Shown: piece by piece, positions 1 to 8,465 of the stretch
Layout of the letters: every line of letters starts with the position of its first letter
How positions within the stretch are numbered: the first letter of the stretch is position 1
Source: Candidatus Electronema sp.
Lineage (GTDB): Bacteria > Desulfobacterota > Desulfobulbia > Desulfobulbales > Desulfobulbaceae
Direction of reading: 5' to 3'
Length of the DNA: 44,255 nt
Assembly: GCA_026645415.1 (NCBI GenBank)
Contig: JAPEVH010000054.1
Span: forward strand, 1-44,255
Position numbers and translations under genes: made by a program
The notes under the pieces: model-generated
Database searches by the model: none
What the model saw: the letters and a program-made list of their open reading frames with translations, nothing else
Told to the model about the DNA's origin: nothing

Positions 1-322
1 GAAATTCCGTGCCGCCTCAAGCAACGGTCAAGAGCGGAGCGGGACATGGATGGACACAAGAATTTCTGCGTAACAACAAGGAGATCGTCTATGGGAAGCA
101 GCAGAGCCGTCCGCAGCTCAATGACGACCGCCTCTTGGGAAGGCGTGAGACTCGTGTTCAAATTATGTGGAGTGTGCGAATAATCCTCAACCGTATCGCG
201 CCGTTTCCACTTGCGGACCGTGTCTCGCCATATTTCACTGCCAGTTTCCGTTCAGAAAGTTCAGATTGCTGAATTTCTCGACGGATTGCAGGAGGCGCTC
301 TTTTATGTAGTGTGATGTTCAT
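1..322 (-). pseudogene. IS481-type transposase, N-terminal remnant, frameshifted and cut by the window edge
   Basis: Read on the minus strand, the frame from the ATG at 322 gives MNITLHKRAPPAIRREIQQS and then a helix-turn-helix start (LAVKYGE). Near 224-230 the reading frame changes. The shifted frame continues as DTVRKWKRRDTVEDYSHTP, then a stretch containing LTPSQEAVVIELR and LLLPIDDLL, and stays open to base 1. This order is the N-terminal helix-turn-helix plus linker of IS481-family transposases. The catalytic integrase domain would lie outside the window. The frameshift (by eye a few bases lost after the TAT-GGC codons) means no full-length transposase can be made without recoding. No terminal inverted repeat could be identified with certainty. 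Confidence 0.8.
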
Positions 323-864
323 GATGACAAACCGGGCTGTTCGTGTTCTGACAATATCTTGCTGATCCGTTCCCAAGCTCGAAACAACGGCCAGCTCCTT
401 TTTGGTATATTATCATACGGGGCTTGACACCTAGACAGGTATATTCGACCCTTTTGAGGCTTTGATATTCATCTCTATGAAATATCAAATGAGGGAACCC
501 TGATCATCACCCCTTTGTAGATTATCTCCACCGTCTTTTCCCTGTGTACACCTTGCTGGCTTTCTGCTTGGCCGAAGCACAATCTTGACATAGGCTAATG
601 GCGGTGGTTAGATGCTGGGTGGCCGAAGGATGTTAAAGTTAGTGTATTTCTCATGCGGGCTGCTATAGCTAAAGCAGTATAAATTGATATAAAAAATTGT
701 TCGTATTAACAAGCTGTTATCGTATAATCAGTTTGTGTTGCTACAGCTATATAAATATTTTGTCAGAAGCGTGGCAAAAACATTATTTATGTTATTCGGC
801 AGGTAGTTGATATTATGATCTCAGACACTTGCGCGTCGATCCTAACGGGAGCAAAGAATACGAC
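323..864. other. Gene-poor stretch between transposase remnant and membrane-protein gene
   Basis: About 540 bases with no convincing coding frame on either strand. The part next to 322 presumably holds the upstream end of the decayed insertion sequence, but I could not delimit its inverted repeat. From about 650 the DNA becomes AT-rich and probably contains the promoter of the following gene. No sigma-70 pair with good spacing stands out. Confidence 0.5.
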
Positions 865-1899
865 ATGGTTAAGGAAACAGTAAACTGGGTTAAGAGTTTC
901 TTCTTGAATTATATTTGGTTAGGTGTTTGCCTAATCCTTGTTGCTGTCATCATTTCTCAAAAAAATTCTAAGGATAGTCAGTTTATCACTGTTCTTGTTG
1001 AATTATTGAAGACGATTGGAGTCTCCATAATGGTGGCCGCAGTCTTTAGTTTTGCAGCAAGCACCTCTGAATTTATGGACAAGATTAGAGAACTTTTGCA
1101 AGAAATAATCGTTAATAGAAAGTTCCTTGGAAACATCGCCCCAGAAAGCAAAAAACTCGCACTTCACGCACTTCTTCACCCATCGGATGCAGAGACTAAT
1201 AGATATGCAGACATTGACGACTATTATGACCTCTATGTTAATCGAACCTTAGACATATCGGCACGAAATGTACGCGGAAATTACCAAGTTAACGGTACGG
1301 TTTTTAAAGATTTAACTGCTAATAAAGTTGCTATCCACGCTATATATTCCTATCGCCTTTTCCCAAGTTCAGCTGGTTTCGGAAGTCTTGATTTGGCTTT
1401 TTACAAAGAAGATGTGCTATCGCGATGCGACAGAATAACTATCAGTACTCCTGAAGGAGATAAAAAAGTAATTGAATCTCCTGAAATGAAAGAGCAAAAA
1501 CACGGAAAAAATATTTTGAAGAAATATAGTTACGACCTTTCCGAATATAATGGCAAATTTCAACATATCGACATCGAATTAATAGCCACTGAATATGGAT
1601 TCGATCATTGGATACTTCATGAATTTCAAGCATTACAGCCAACAGATGGCTTTAAGTATACACTACACTGCATGGACGGATTGTCCGTGAAGAAGAGCTT
1701 AGTTTTTGTTTTTGATGCAAACTACTATATTGAAGAGCAAGATCATGGAATTTTTTCCATAAGTTGCAATCAATGGATTACAGAGGGGGCTGGAGTTGCT
1801 GTAATAATTGCTCCTAAAGAAAGTAATGGCAAGGAGTTAGAGGAAAATTCCCAACAAGAAAAGAAATTAGCGAATTTAATCAGCGGTACAGCTGATTAA
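865..1899 (+). CDS. Unrecognised two-TM membrane protein with C-terminal soluble domain
   Basis: I do not recognise the family. The preferred start is the ATG at 865 (344 residues), with GGGAG about 13 bases upstream; an in-frame TTG at 829 lacks a ribosome site. Two hydrophobic helices lie near the N-terminus (about residues 15-33, NYIWLGVCLILVAVIIS, and 50-66, IGVSIMVAAVFSFAAS). They are followed by a charged helical stretch and a roughly 230-residue domain with alternating short hydrophobic segments, suggesting beta structure. A two-TM anchor followed by a beta-rich domain resembles the layout of some defence-associated 2TM effectors, but no diagnostic motif supports that. The gene is much more AT-rich than dnaE next to it and lies beside an insertion-sequence remnant, which suggests acquisition by transfer. 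Confidence 0.7.
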   Translation: MVKETVNWVKSFFLNYIWLGVCLILVAVIISQKNSKDSQFITVLVELLKTIGVSIMVAAVFSFAASTSEFMDKIRELLQEIIVNRKFLGNIAPESKKLALHALLHPSDAETNRYADIDDYYDLYVNRTLDISARNVRGNYQVNGTVFKDLTANKVAIHAIYSYRLFPSSAGFGSLDLAFYKEDVLSRCDRITISTPEGDKKVIESPEMKEQKHGKNILKKYSYDLSEYNGKFQHIDIELIATEYGFDHWILHEFQALQPTDGFKYTLHCMDGLSVKKSLVFVFDANYYIEEQDHGIFSISCNQWITEGAGVAVIIAPKESNGKELEENSQQEKKLANLISGTAD

Positions 1900-2016
1900 A
1901 TCCTTATCCTTAAGTTGTAAAGCCGTATGGATAACTAATTTCTGTATCCTGCTGTACTTCATGCGGGCGAGGGACTGTTTGATTTTGAAATTTTAACCCC
2001 TTCTTGATTCCATCTA

Positions 2017-5000
2017 ATGCCCCCTTTCACCCACCTGCACGTCCACACGCAGTATTCCATGCTCGACGGTGCCATCCGCATCGGCGACCTGATTGACAAG
2101 ACGAAAGAGTACGGCATGAACGCCGTGGCTGTCACTGACCACGGGGCCATGTACGGCGCGCTGGAGTTCTACACCAAGGCCAAGAAAGCCGGAATCAGGC
2201 CGATTATCGGCTGCGAGCTGTATATCGCCGAGACCGACCACCTTATCCACGACAAGACAGCGGGCCACAACTTCCACCTCGTCCTGCTGGCGATGGACGA
2301 GACTGGCTACCGCAACCTGATGAAGCTGGCCTCCATCGCCCAGACCGAGGGCTTCTACTACAAGCCGCGCATCAGCCGCCGCCTGCTCGCTGACCACAAC
2401 GAAGGCTTGATTGCCCTTTCCGCCTGCCTGCACGGCGAGGTGCCTTGGCTGATTAACCACAGCGGCATGGATGCTGCCCGGCAGAAAGCCTTGGAGCTGC
2501 GCCAGCTCTTCGGCGACCGCCTCTATTTCGAGGTGCAGGAGAACGGCATCCCTGAGCAGCGGAAGGTCAACACCGGCTTGCAGGAATTGGGCAACGACCT
2601 CGGCATCAAGCTGGTGGCGACCAATGACTGCCACTACCTTAATCAGGACGAAGCCTACGCCCACGAGGTGCTGCTCTGCATCCAGACTAGCAAGGTGATC
2701 AGCGATCCGGGCCGCTTCAAGTTCTCCACCGACGAACTCTACTTCAAGCCGCCAGAGGTTATGGCCCGGCAGTTTAGTTGGTGCCCAGAAGCCCTGAATA
2801 ACACTATGGAGGTGGCCGAACGCTGTGACCTGAAGCTGAAGTTCGGCGAGCATCACTTCCCCATTTTTCCTGTGCCGGAGAGCGAGTCGTTAGAGAGCCT
2901 GTTTGAACACGCCTGCCGAGACGGTCTGGCGAACAGGCTGGCTTTGCTCCGCGAATTGCAAGAAGTTAGCCCGGAGCTTGAGCAGCAGTACCGCGAGCGG
3001 CTGGAAATGGAGATCAAGGTCATCCAGAAGATGGGCTTTGCGGGCTACTTCCTCATCGTCGCGGACTTCATCAACTGGGCCAAGAGCCAAGGCATCCCTG
3101 TGGGACCTGGAAGAGGCAGCGGCGCGGGCAGCCTCGCCGCCTACTGCATGGCAATCACCGACATTGACCCCATTCCCTACGGCCTGCTCTTTGAGCGTTT
3201 CCTCAATGTTGAGCGGGTCTCCATGCCCGACTTTGACGTGGATTTCTGCAAAGACCGGCGCGATGAGGTGATTGACTACGTGCGCCAGAAGTACGGCGGT
3301 GCTGCGCATGTGGCTCAGATTGTTGCCTATGGTTCGATGAAAGCGCGGGCGGTGCTACGTGATGTGGGGCGGGTGCTGGAAATTCCTCTGCCGCAAGTGG
3401 ACCGGATTGCCAAGCTGGTGCCAGAGGAGTTGAAGATCACCCTGAAAAAGGCGATCAACCAAGAGCCGCGCCTGCGAGAAGAAATGAAGCAGGAAGAGAT
3501 TCAAAAACTGCTTAAGGTGGCGCAGACCTTAGAAGGTTTATCCCGGCACAAGTCAACTCATGCGGCTGGGGTGGTCATTTCTCCAAAGCCGATGGTGGAA
3601 TATTTGCCGGTCTGTATTGGCCCAGACAAGGAAATCATCACCCAGTATGACATGAAGTACACCGAGATGACCGGACTGATCAAGTTCGATTTTCTCGGCC
3701 TCAAGACTTTGACCGTAATTGACCGTGCCCTCAAACTGATCAAGCAGGACATTGGTATCGAAGTTGCGCTGAACAAGATTCCAACCGACGATCCCAAGAC
3801 CTATGATCTGCTCTGTGCAGGCAGCAGCCTTGGCGTATTCCAGCTCGAAAGCGACGGGATGCGCGAGCTGCTGATCAAGATGGCTCCAGAGCAGTTCACT
3901 GACCTGATCGCCCTCGTTGCTCTGTACCGGCCCGGCCCGCTCGATTCTGGCATGGTCGATCAGTTTGTTGAGACCAAGCATGGCCGTATGCCTGCCGAGT
4001 ACCCGCTGCCGCAGATCAAGGAAGTGCTCAAGGAGACCTACGGGGTCATCGTCTATCAGGAACAGGTGATGAAGATCTCCAACATCTTAGCCTCCTATAG
4101 TCTTGGCGATGCGGACATCCTCCGTCGGGCTATGGGCAAGAAGATCCCGGAGGTGATGGAGACGGAGCGCGGCAAGTTCATGGCCGGGGCCAAGGTCAAC
4201 GGCATCCCGGAGGAACGAGCTGCTTATGTCTTTGATCTGATGGCTAAGTTTGCTGGTTATGGCTTCAACAAGTGCGTCGTGGGTTCCACGCAGATACTTG
4301 ACGCGGAGACAGGAGAACGGCTCACCGTCGAAGAGCTGTATCAGAAGCCGCGCAGCTTCACAGTTCATGCCCTCGGCGAGGACTGCAAGCTGCGTCCGCG
4401 CAGGGTGCTCGACATCGTTGAGAACGGGCTGAAGCCAGTCTTTGAGCTGCGCACAGGGCAGGGGCGCCGGATCACAGCGACAGGGAACCACCCCTTCCGC
4501 ACTCTTGACGGCTGGACGCTGCTGGAGGACCTCAAACCCGGAGACCTGATTGCTACGCCCCGGCGACTGATGGTGCCGGGCGGCAGGTGCTGGCCGCGCC
4601 ATGAGCTGATCGTCCTTGCTGGTCTGCTCGCTGAGGGGAACGTCTGCCCCCCCTCGTCGCTCTATTTCTTTGGCAATGAAGAGGTGCTCGTGCGCGACTT
4701 CGCCGAGGCCGCAGCGCAGTTTCCTGAGAGCAAGGTCCGTATTTACCAACGCAAAGATGGACGCTTCGAGGTCTGTGTGAACACGGGCAGGGACATGCGC
4801 TTCCGCAAAGGAGAACGGCCTTGGAACGCAGAGAGCGATGCGCCGCCTGTCCGGTCGGGCGCGGGGCACTGGGCCGAACAGCTCGGCATCTTAGGGAAGA
4901 AGGCCACCGAGAAGGCTATCCCGCCAGAGGTCTTTCTCCTCTGCGATGCGGACATCGAGCTATTCCTCGGCAGGCTGTGGGCAGGAGACGGTTTTATTGC

Positions 5001-6876
5001 CAACAAGGATCAGTTCACCCCCTATTATGCCACCTCGTCCCCTATACTCGCACGCGATGTGCAGACACTCCTCCTGCGGCTCGGCATCCCAAGCGGTGTT
5101 CACGAGAAGCAATTTCGCTATCGCGGCGGTCTGCGTACAGGATACACAGTACATCTGGTCGGGGAAGGCTCGGCAGAGACCTTCCTTACCCGTGTCGTTC
5201 CCCATGCGCTGGGACGGGAGAAGCAGGAGGAGTTGCTCTGCCGCCATATTGAAGGAAGCAGGCGCGGCCTAACCTCAAAGGACACCATTCCAGCAGAGGT
5301 GCGCGTCTGGGTGGACGAGGAGCGCAGGCGCGCGGGTCTCACTTGGCGCGAGCTGGAACAACGCTCTGGTGTGTGCATGAAGGCGTTCATGGGCAATGGC
5401 TCTGCCGGGAAGCGCGGGTTTCGCCGAGCAACCTTGGCGCGCCTCGCAGACTTCTTCGCCTCAAGCCGCCTTGCCGCGCTCGCCGAATCCGACATCTTCT
5501 GGGATTGCGTGGTGGCGATTGAACCTCGCGGGGAGCAGCAGACCTTTGACCTCACGGTGGAGGAAGACCACAACTTTGTTGCCGACGGTATTATCGTCCA
5601 TAACTCGCACTCCGCCGCCTACGCCCTTGTTGCCTATCACACCGCCTACCTGAAGGCCCATTATCCGGCCCAGTTCTTGGCGGCCTTGCTTTCCTGCGAT
5701 GTGGACAACACCGACAAAGTGGTGAAGTACATCAACGAATGCAGGCAGCTCAACATAGAAGTCCTGCCGCCGGACATCAACGAATCCTACCATGACTTCA
5801 CGGTTATCAAAGATCGGATCCGCTTCGGTTTAGCCGCAGTGAAGGGCGTGGGCGGCGCAGCCTTGGATTCAGTGATTGAGGAGCGACGTAAGAGTGGTTT
5901 GTACACTTCCTTAGCTGATTTCTGCGGACGGATTGATTCAAGTCGGGTCAATCGTAAGGTTTTGGAAAGTCTGATCAAGGCTGGTGCTTTTGATTCGATG
6001 AAGGCCAAGCGGGCGCAGCTCATGGATGTCTTAGACAAGACCTTGGAGCAGGCTAAGACCGTACAGCGAGACCGGATGAGCGGCCAGATGAGCCTTTTTG
6101 CCCTTGCCTCTAGCCCGCAGAACGGTGGCAGCACAACAGGGCCAGAGATCAAGCTGCCAGAAATCGAAGAATGGCCGCCGCTCACCAAGCTGGCATACGA
6201 AAAGGAGACCGTCGGCTTCTTCCTTACTGGCCATCCGCTGGATGGGGAGATTGATCATATCCGCATGATTGCCGACTCAGATATTGAGGCAATGGAGAAC
6301 TGGCGCGACGGCCAGCTTATCCGAGTAGGCGGTCTTGTTCAGAGCTACAAAGAGCATAAATCGAAAAAAGGTGACCTGATGGCCTTTACCGTATTTGAGG
6401 ATATGACAGCCAGCGTCGAGGTCATTGTCTTTCCTGATACTTTTGCTCAATGCTCCATTCTACTTGGCAGTGCTCAACCACTCATTGTCCAAGGCACAGT
6501 CCAGCAAGGTGAACGAGGTGCAAAAATTATTGCCGACAGCATTCTGCCTCTCAACGAGGCAATGGAGAAGTTCTCAGAAAAAGCGGTGATCAAGATTCAA
6601 GCTGCCCGCACCAGCCGCCAGAGTCTCACTGAGCTGAAGGATTTGCTCTACCAATTCCACGGTACCGTACCGGTCAAATTAACACTCCACTTTGATGGCA
6701 GAGGAGAGGCAGACATTGAGCCGCATCCTGACCTGAAAATCAGGCCCTGCTCAGACTTCTGCAAACGGCTGACAGCGTCTCTTGGCCCAAGGTGTCTGGA
6801 TATACAAAGGCAAAAGCCAGAGCCACGGAAGAGAAAGAGCGAAGGAGGCGGCTATGCTGGACGTGGAAATGGTTGA
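2017..6876 (+). CDS. dnaE: DNA polymerase III alpha subunit, intein-containing precursor
   Basis: Replicative C-family DNA polymerase catalytic subunit. The precursor is 1619 residues; removing the 444-residue intein (753-1196) leaves 1175, close to the usual 1160. The N-terminal PHP domain begins FTHLHVHTQYSMLDGA and keeps the HxH pair (H8, H10). The palm carries the catalytic PDFDVDF motif (D405, D407) and the third aspartate in IKFDFLGLKTL (D558). After the intein, SHSAAYALVAYHTAYLKA continues the fingers region. It is followed by a helix-hairpin-helix stretch (FGLAAVKGVGGAAL) and an OB fold (LIRVGGLVQSYKEHKSKKGD). The start at 2017 directly precedes the PHP motif, although its ribosome site is weak. 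The gene stands alone; the serine-hydrolase gene converges on it 34 bases downstream. The 5' two-thirds are strikingly GC-rich compared with flanking genes. Confidence 0.97.
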   Translation: MPPFTHLHVHTQYSMLDGAIRIGDLIDKTKEYGMNAVAVTDHGAMYGALEFYTKAKKAGIRPIIGCELYIAETDHLIHDKTAGHNFHLVLLAMDETGYRNLMKLASIAQTEGFYYKPRISRRLLADHNEGLIALSACLHGEVPWLINHSGMDAARQKALELRQLFGDRLYFEVQENGIPEQRKVNTGLQELGNDLGIKLVATNDCHYLNQDEAYAHEVLLCIQTSKVISDPGRFKFSTDELYFKPPEVMARQFSWCPEALNNTMEVAERCDLKLKFGEHHFPIFPVPESESLESLFEHACRDGLANRLALLRELQEVSPELEQQYRERLEMEIKVIQKMGFAGYFLIVADFINWAKSQGIPVGPGRGSGAGSLAAYCMAITDIDPIPYGLLFERFLNVERVSMPDFDVDFCKDRRDEVIDYVRQKYGGAAHVAQIVAYGSMKARAVLRDVGRVLEIPLPQVDRIAKLVPEELKITLKKAINQEPRLREEMKQEEIQKLLKVAQTLEGLSRHKSTHAAGVVISPKPMVEYLPVCIGPDKEIITQYDMKYTEMTGLIKFDFLGLKTLTVIDRALKLIKQDIGIEVALNKIPTDDPKTYDLLCAGSSLGVFQLESDGMRELLIKMAPEQFTDLIALVALYRPGPLDSGMVDQFVETKHGRMPAEYPLPQIKEVLKETYGVIVYQEQVMKISNILASYSLGDADILRRAMGKKIPEVMETERGKFMAGAKVNGIPEERAAYVFDLMAKFAGYGFNKCVVGSTQILDAETGERLTVEELYQKPRSFTVHALGEDCKLRPRRVLDIVENGLKPVFELRTGQGRRITATGNHPFRTLDGWTLLEDLKPGDLIATPRRLMVPGGRCWPRHELIVLAGLLAEGNVCPPSSLYFFGNEEVLVRDFAEAAAQFPESKVRIYQRKDGRFEVCVNTGRDMRFRKGERPWNAESDAPPVRSGAGHWAEQLGILGKKATEKAIPPEVFLLCDADIELFLGRLWAGDGFIANKDQFTPYYATSSPILARDVQTLLLRLGIPSGVHEKQFRYRGGLRTGYTVHLVGEGSAETFLTRVVPHALGREKQEELLCRHIEGSRRGLTSKDTIPAEVRVWVDEERRRAGLTWRELEQRSGVCMKAFMGNGSAGKRGFRRATLARLADFFASSRLAALAESDIFWDCVVAIEPRGEQQTFDLTVEEDHNFVADGIIVHNSHSAAYALVAYHTAYLKAHYPAQFLAALLSCDVDNTDKVVKYINECRQLNIEVLPPDINESYHDFTVIKDRIRFGLAAVKGVGGAALDSVIEERRKSGLYTSLADFCGRIDSSRVNRKVLESLIKAGAFDSMKAKRAQLMDVLDKTLEQAKTVQRDRMSGQMSLFALASSPQNGGSTTGPEIKLPEIEEWPPLTKLAYEKETVGFFLTGHPLDGEIDHIRMIADSDIEAMENWRDGQLIRVGGLVQSYKEHKSKKGDLMAFTVFEDMTASVEVIVFPDTFAQCSILLGSAQPLIVQGTVQQGERGAKIIADSILPLNEAMEKFSEKAVIKIQAARTSRQSLTELKDLLYQFHGTVPVKLTLHFDGRGEADIEPHPDLKIRPCSDFCKRLTASLGPRCLDIQRQKPEPRKRKSEGGGYAGRGNG
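4273..5604 (+). mobile_element. DnaE intein with LAGLIDADG homing endonuclease and HTH segment
   Basis: In-frame protein-splicing element of 444 residues (753-1196 of the precursor). It begins with Cys (CVVGSTQIL, block A), has the block B motif TGNHPF (T822, H825) and ends VADGIIVHN (H1195-N1196) before Ser+1 of the C-extein, so all splicing residues are present. Two dodecapeptide motifs, LAGLLAEGN (E873) and LGRLWAGDGF (D991), show a LAGLIDADG endonuclease with both acidic residues kept. Between the endonuclease and the C-terminal splicing block is a helix-turn-helix-like stretch around residues 1105-1150 (GLTWRELEQRSG). Insertion is in the conserved GFNK/SHSAAYA motif. Splicing in cis is expected; endonuclease activity is inferred only from the intact motifs. 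Confidence 0.95.
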
Positions 6877-6910
6877 GAAATGTTTATAGCAGACTTGCAC
6901 GATATGTGGC

Positions 6911-7993
6911 TCAAGTTATCGTCCGTGCCATCTCCACAACAGCATCATGCAACCAAGGGCGAAACTGGCGAATTTTTTTATTCTCCCGGCTAGGATGAAC
7001 CCGATTACTGAGCAGGATGACAATCAGCTCTTGTTCTGGATCTATCCAAAACGAAGTGCCAGTGAAACCAAGATGGCCAACACTTTTGGCAGAGAAGTGT
7101 TGGCCGCTACTGGAAGAGCCAAGCGAAGGTGTGTCAAAACCAAGGCACCACGTTTGCTCAGGTAGCTGCCGTTGCAAACCTTGAGGCAGAAAAGTGGCCC
7201 AAGACTTGTCTGAATTTTCCCCCTTCCAGCTATCGAGAATTTTACCACAAAGCCCCAGTACCCCGTTGATCGTGCCGAACAGACCAGCATGGCCAGCAAC
7301 ACCTTGCATGAGCCAGCAATGCTCGTCATGCACCTCGCCTTGAATCACACGCCCCCGCCAAGGACAATCTTCTGTAGCAGCACAGTGTTCCTGCTGTTCC
7401 GAGCTGACTCGATAGAATAGCTCGTTTTCCAATCCCAACGGAGCAGTAATCCGCTCCTGAAAATGAGCAGCCAAATCTTTGCCCGTCAGTTCCTCAAGTA
7501 CATGACCGAGCAAAATAAAGCCGAGGTCACTATAAAGGCAACAGCTCGCTGGCGTGTAGGCAAGTGGTTCGTCCAGAATAAGACGAAGAAGCTGTGCCTT
7601 GTTCTCAGGCTTTTGTATGGCTGTAAACTTTTGATAAAAAGGTTGATAGGCAAGCAGCCCGGAAGAGTGAGAAAGTAGGTTACGCAGGGTGATCTGCTGT
7701 TTATCTGGCGGAATATCTGGCAGCAATTCGCCTAAACTGTTTTCTGGTTGCAGGCGACCTTCTGCAAAAAGGCTGTAGAAAAGTAGGGTTGTTGATAGGG
7801 CTTTGCTCAGAGAGGCCAGATCAAAAAGCGTGGTTTCTCTGACAAAGGACTGAGCGCGATTGTCCATAAGCCCAGCCCAAGCCAAACTGGCGCGACGGGT
7901 CGAGCCAGTTCCCCAAGCAACTGCTCCAGCCGCTCCAGGAAAAATCTGTTCAGCAACCCCTTGCTCTAAAAGTTGTTGGAGCATTTTGTTCAT
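6911..7993 (-). CDS. Serine hydrolase, beta-lactamase / PBP4-like (family S12)
   Basis: Predicted 361-residue serine hydrolase of the class C beta-lactamase-like superfamily (peptidase family S12: D-alanyl-D-alanine peptidases, esterases, AmpC-like enzymes). The SxxK active-site motif is SLSK (S61, K64) in LFDLASLSKALSTT. The second motif appears as YSDLGF, where YxN is usual, and the third is HLGFTGTSFW (HxGxTG). I chose the ATG at 7993 because the frame upstream of it consists of the 11-bp repeat array. No clear signal peptide is seen, so a cytoplasmic location is possible. The substrate cannot be told from sequence. The gene converges on dnaE. An aspartate in place of Asn in the second motif is seen in some esterase-type members. 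Confidence 0.88.
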   Translation of the reverse strand: MNKMLQQLLEQGVAEQIFPGAAGAVAWGTGSTRRASLAWAGLMDNRAQSFVRETTLFDLASLSKALSTTLLFYSLFAEGRLQPENSLGELLPDIPPDKQQITLRNLLSHSSGLLAYQPFYQKFTAIQKPENKAQLLRLILDEPLAYTPASCCLYSDLGFILLGHVLEELTGKDLAAHFQERITAPLGLENELFYRVSSEQQEHCAATEDCPWRGRVIQGEVHDEHCWLMQGVAGHAGLFGTINGVLGLCGKILDSWKGENSDKSWATFLPQGLQRQLPEQTWCLGFDTPSLGSSSSGQHFSAKSVGHLGFTGTSFWIDPEQELIVILLSNRVHPSRENKKIRQFRPWLHDAVVEMARTIT

Positions 7994-7999
7994 AATCAA

Positions 8000-8043
8000 T
8001 TGTTGAAAACTTGTTGAAAACCTGTTGATAACTTGTTGATAAC
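8000..8043. repeat. Four tandem 11-bp repeats resembling DnaA boxes
   Basis: Four uninterrupted units of 11 bases: TTGTTGAAAAC, TTGTTGAAAAC, CTGTTGATAAC, TTGTTGATAAC. Read on the minus strand the core is TTWTCAACA, one base from the DnaA-box consensus TTATCCACA. Two more cores occur on the plus strand at 8093-8101 (TTATCAACA) and 8136-8144 (TTTTCAACA), and TTCTCCACA lies at 8071-8079. The 11-base period is not a multiple of three, so this is not a protein repeat. An AT-rich stretch follows at about 8146-8215. Confidence 0.85.
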
Positions 8044-8209
8044 CTCTGTTTGCAATAACTATGAACATAATTCTCCACAAGTTACTAACAAGTTATCAAC
8101 ATTACTTTTCCAGTAAAACAAAGACATTGAATGACTTTTCAACAAAAACATCGCGACTAATAATAACAAATAACTATAAATATACTTATTAAAGCAGTCT
8201 CTGAAGGTC

Positions 8210-8244
8210 AAAAAAAAGCCCGTGACCAAAACGATCACGGGCTT
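8210..8244 (-). terminator. Intrinsic terminator of the dsrE/tusA operon
   Basis: Inverted repeat AAGCCCGTGA / TCACGGGCTT around 8216-8244 with a 9-base loop. Read on the minus strand the stem is followed by a run of seven to eight T. It lies 34 bases past the stop of the last operon gene. Confidence 0.9.
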
Positions 8245-8277
8245 AAAATATCTCTCAACGAAAAAGCAATTAGCAGC

Positions 8278-8451
8278 TTACCACCAACAAACAGTCTTAT
8301 CAGCGGCAAAAATCTTGCTCACCAGCTCATCGTAATTAGGATTTTCTTCATAGAGACAAAACTCTTCTGCCTCACGATCACGGTTGAGAATCTCAACCAA
8401 GGTTTTTACAACATCGTTCGGCTCGGAACGGTACACCTGAAGCATTTTCAT
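8278..8451 (-). CDS. 57-aa conserved-looking small protein of the sulfur cluster, C-terminal CWW
   Basis: A 57-residue open frame beginning MKMLQVYRSEPNDVVKTLVE and ending ADKTVCWW. A strong ribosome site (AAGGAG) lies 8-9 bases upstream of the ATG at 8451, and the upstream gene stops only 14 bases away, so it is very probably translated as the last gene of the tusA operon, just before the terminator. It is acidic and probably helical, with cysteines in EEFCLYEENP and third from the end. I do not recognise a family. The position suggests it is one of the hypothetical proteins that accompany yedE-tusA-dsrE clusters. A role of the C-terminal Cys as a thiol or persulfide site is speculation. Confidence 0.8.
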   Translation of the reverse strand: MKMLQVYRSEPNDVVKTLVEILNRDREAEEFCLYEENPNYDELVSKIFAADKTVCWW

Positions 8452-8465
8452 GATGATCTTTCTCC

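Noticed and set aside
303-488. Open frame on the minus strand overlapping the transposase start region.
   Set aside because: It overlaps the transposase remnant in another frame, has no motif and no ribosome site.
651-1968. Ten-base direct repeat TCATGCGGGC at 651-660 and 1959-1968 flanking the two-TM gene, possibly a target duplication.
   Set aside because: A repeat of this length is expected by chance in about 2 kb, and no inverted repeats or integrase accompany it.
2014-2856. Long open frame on the minus strand opposite the start of dnaE, and others opposite the intein and mfd.
   Set aside because: They lie antisense to well-supported GC-rich genes; such codon use keeps opposite frames open. 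No motif or ribosome site.
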